From Mercurialis annua (Eukaryota; Streptophyta; Magnoliopsida; Malpighiales; Euphorbiaceae): 64,000 nucleotides of DNA. Positions 61,580 to 64,000 of the stretch are shown one piece after another (positions within the stretch are counted from its first letter, which is position 1; the number at the start of each line of letters is the position of its first letter). Location: assembly GCF_937616625.2 (NCBI RefSeq), contig NC_065575.1, positions 29,201,001-29,265,000 on the forward strand, read 5' to 3'. The position numbers were made by a program, and so were the translations under genes. The notes beneath the pieces are model-generated. The model saw nothing but the letters and a program-made list of their open reading frames with translations, was not told where the DNA came from and made no database searches.

Positions 61580-64000
61580 TTTTGTAAGGTTTGTAAACGT
61601 TTGACATAAATCGCTAAAAAAGGGAAACGTTTGGTTTAGTTTCGTAACGTTTGTAAACGTTTGGCTTAAACTGCTAAAAAGGTGAAACGCTTGGATTTGT
61701 TTCGTAGCATTTGTAAACGTTTGGCTTAAATCGCTAAAAAGATAAAACGTTTGGATTTATTTCATACCGTTTGTAAACGTTCGGCTTAAATCGCTAAAAA
61801 AGTGTAACGTTTGGTTTTGTTTCGTAACCTTTGTAAACGTTTGGCTTAAATCGCTAAAAATGTGATGTGTTGGTTTTGTTTCGTAACGTTTGTAAACGTT
61901 CGGCTTATACCGCTAAAAAGGTGAAACGTTCGGAGTTGTTTCGTAACATTTGTAAACGTTTGGCTTAAATTGCTAAAAAGGTGAAACGTTTGGATTTGTT
62001 TCGTAACGTTTGTAAAGGTTTGGCTTAAATTTCTAAAAAGGGGAAACGTTTGGATTTGTTTTGTAACGGTTGTAAATGTTTGGCTTAAATCAATATAAAG
62101 GTGAAACGCTTGGTTTTGTTTTGCACCATTTGTAAACGTTTGGCTTAAATCGCTAAAAAGGGGAAAAGTTTTGATTTGTTTCGTAAAATTTGTAAACGTT
62201 TGGCTTAAATTGCTAAAAAGGTGAAACGCTCGGATTTGTTTCGTAACGTTTTTAAACGTTTGGCTTAAATGGCTAAAAAGGTGAAACGCTTGGTTTTTTT
62301 TCGTAGCGTTTGTAAACGTTTGGCTTAAATCGCCAAAAATGTGAAACGTTTGGATTGTTTTTATAGCGTTTGTAAACATTTGGCTTCAATCGCTAAAAAG
62401 GGGAAACGTTTGAATTTGTTTCGTAACGTTTGTAAACGTTCGGCCTAAATAACTAAAAATATGAAACGTTTGGATTTGTATTGTAACGTTAGGCTTAAAT
62501 CGCAAAAAAGGTGAAGCGTTTGGATTTGTTTCGTAACGTTTGTAAACATTTGGCTTAAATTTCTAAAAGGGTGAAACGCTTGGATTTGTTTGGTATCGTT
62601 TGTAAACGTTTGGCTTAAATCACTAAAAAGGTAAAACATTTGGATTTGTTTCGTAACGTTTGTAAATGTTTGGCTTAAATCGCTAAAAGGGTGAAACGTT
62701 TTGATTTGTTTCGTAACGTTTGGCTTAAATCGCTAAAAATGTGAAACTTTTGGATTTGTTTCGTAAAGTTTGTAAACGTTTGGCTTAAATCGCTAAAAAA
62801 GTGAAACCTTTGGTTTGTTTCGTAACGTTTGTAAACGTTTGGCTTAAATCGCTTAAAAGGTGAAACGTTTGGATTTGTTTCTTAACGTTTGTAAACATTT
62901 GGCTTAAATTTCTAAAAAGGGTTTCGTAACGTTTTGAACATTTGGATTTCTTTCGTATCGTTTTTAAACATTTGGCTTAAATCGCTAAAAAGGTGAAACG
63001 TTTGTATTTGTTTCATAACGTTTGTAAACGTTTGGCTTAAATCGCTAAAATGGTTAAATGTTTGGCTTAAATCACTAAAAAGGTGAAACTTTTGTATTTG
63101 TTTTGTAAGGTTTGTAAACGTTTGGCTTGAATCGCTAAAAAGGTGTAACGTTTGGGTTTAAATTGCTAAAAAGGTGAAACGTTTGGATTTGTTTCATAAC
63201 GTTTGTAAACGTTTTTCTTAAATCGCTAATAAGGTGAAACGTTTGGATTTATTTTGTAAGGTTTGAAAATGTTTTGCATAAATCGCTAAAAAGGGGAAAC
63301 GATTGGTTTAGTTTCGTAACGTTTGTAAACGTTTGGCTTAAATTGCTAAAAAGGTGAAACGCTTGGATTTGTTTCGTAGCATTTGTAAACGTTTGGCTTA
63401 AATAGCTAAAAAGGTAAAACATTTGGATTTGTTTCGTACCATTTGTAAATGTTCGGCTTAAATCGCTAAAAAAGTGAAACGTTTGGTTTTGTTTCGTAAC
63501 ATTTGTAAACGTTTGGCTTAAATCGCTAAAAATGTGATGCGTTGGTTTTGTTTCGCAACGTTTGTAAACGTTCGTCTTATATCGCTAAAAAGGTGAAACG
63601 TTTGGATTTGTTTCGTAACGTTTGTAAATGTTTGGTTAAATTGCGAAAAAGGTGAAACATTTGGATTTGTTTCGTAACCTTTGTAAAGGTTTGGCTTAAA
63701 TTGCTAAAAAGAGGAAATATTTGGATTTGTTTCGTAACGTTTGTAAATGTTTGGCTTAAAACAATAAAAAAGTGAAACGCTTGGTTTTGTTTCGCACAGT
63801 TTGTAATCGTTTGGCTTAAATCGCTAAAAAGGGAAAACGTTTTGATTTTTTCGTAAAGTTTGTAAACGTTTGGCTTAAATTGCTAAAAAGGTCAAACGCT
63901 TGGATTTGTTTCGTTACGTTTGTAAATGTTTGCCTTAAATTGCTAAAAAGGTGAAACGCTCGGATTTATTTGGTAACGTTTTTAAACGTTTGGCTTAAAT
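61576..64000 (-). repeat. 60-bp satellite array, reverse orientation
   Basis: This is the same 60-bp unit as at 1-11896 but on the opposite strand: GTTTGTAAACGTTTGGC, TTAAATCGCTAAAAAGG, TGAAACGTTTGG, ATTTGTTTCG. Units are more diverged from one another than in the left array. A weaker higher-order period of 1672 bp is visible: the GTTTCGTAGCATTTG unit at 61700 and 63372, and the TGTGATG-GTTGG unit at 61861 and 63533. The array continues past the right edge. Open frames on the minus strand mirror those of the left array and are not genes. Confidence 0.95.

Overview
This window is almost entirely repetitive DNA, most likely from a flowering plant and most likely from a heterochromatic (possibly pericentromeric or centromeric) block. 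The plant assignment rests on a complete LTR retrotransposon derivative with an initiator-Met tRNA primer binding site, a Ty3/gypsy-like polypurine tract and a 5-bp target duplication, on a short hAT-like DNA transposon, and on satellite units built from about 170-bp modules. I found no credible protein-coding gene, tRNA, rRNA or CRISPR array. The many short open frames are by-products of tandem repetition, so no CDS is called.

Layout. (1) Positions 1-11896 are a tandem array of a 60-bp satellite rich in the palindrome AAACGTTT, itself organised in a 4381-bp higher-order repeat. (2) Positions 11901-61579 are a composite satellite, about 50 kb including insertions. Its full unit joins two related modules of about 170 bp (A and B) and a spacer (C) that carries a GC-rich 21-bp minisatellite. 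Full units measure about 534 + 21n bp, where n is the minisatellite copy number (1-5 seen). Deletion forms (B-only, A+B without C, partial A) recur, and one of them is confined to one part of the array. (3) Positions 61576-64000 are the same 60-bp satellite in the opposite orientation. The composite block is therefore bracketed by inverted 60-bp arrays.

Two mobile elements interrupt the composite satellite. At 17063-25744 sits an intact but non-coding LTR element of the LARD type: LTRs of 2684 and 2683 bp, a 3315-bp internal region, and the ATTTT duplication at both ends. Its LTRs are nearly identical, so the insertion is recent. Each LTR carries a cluster of eight short GC-rich palindromes. 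At 31492-32313 sits a non-autonomous hAT-like element with 13-bp terminal inverted repeats and a 7-8 bp duplication.

No genes act together here. The interest lies in how the satellite is built and rearranged: module deletion at microhomologies, local amplification into higher-order repeats of 1254, about 1880, 2387 and 4381 bp, and a possible common origin of the 60-bp satellite and the C spacer.
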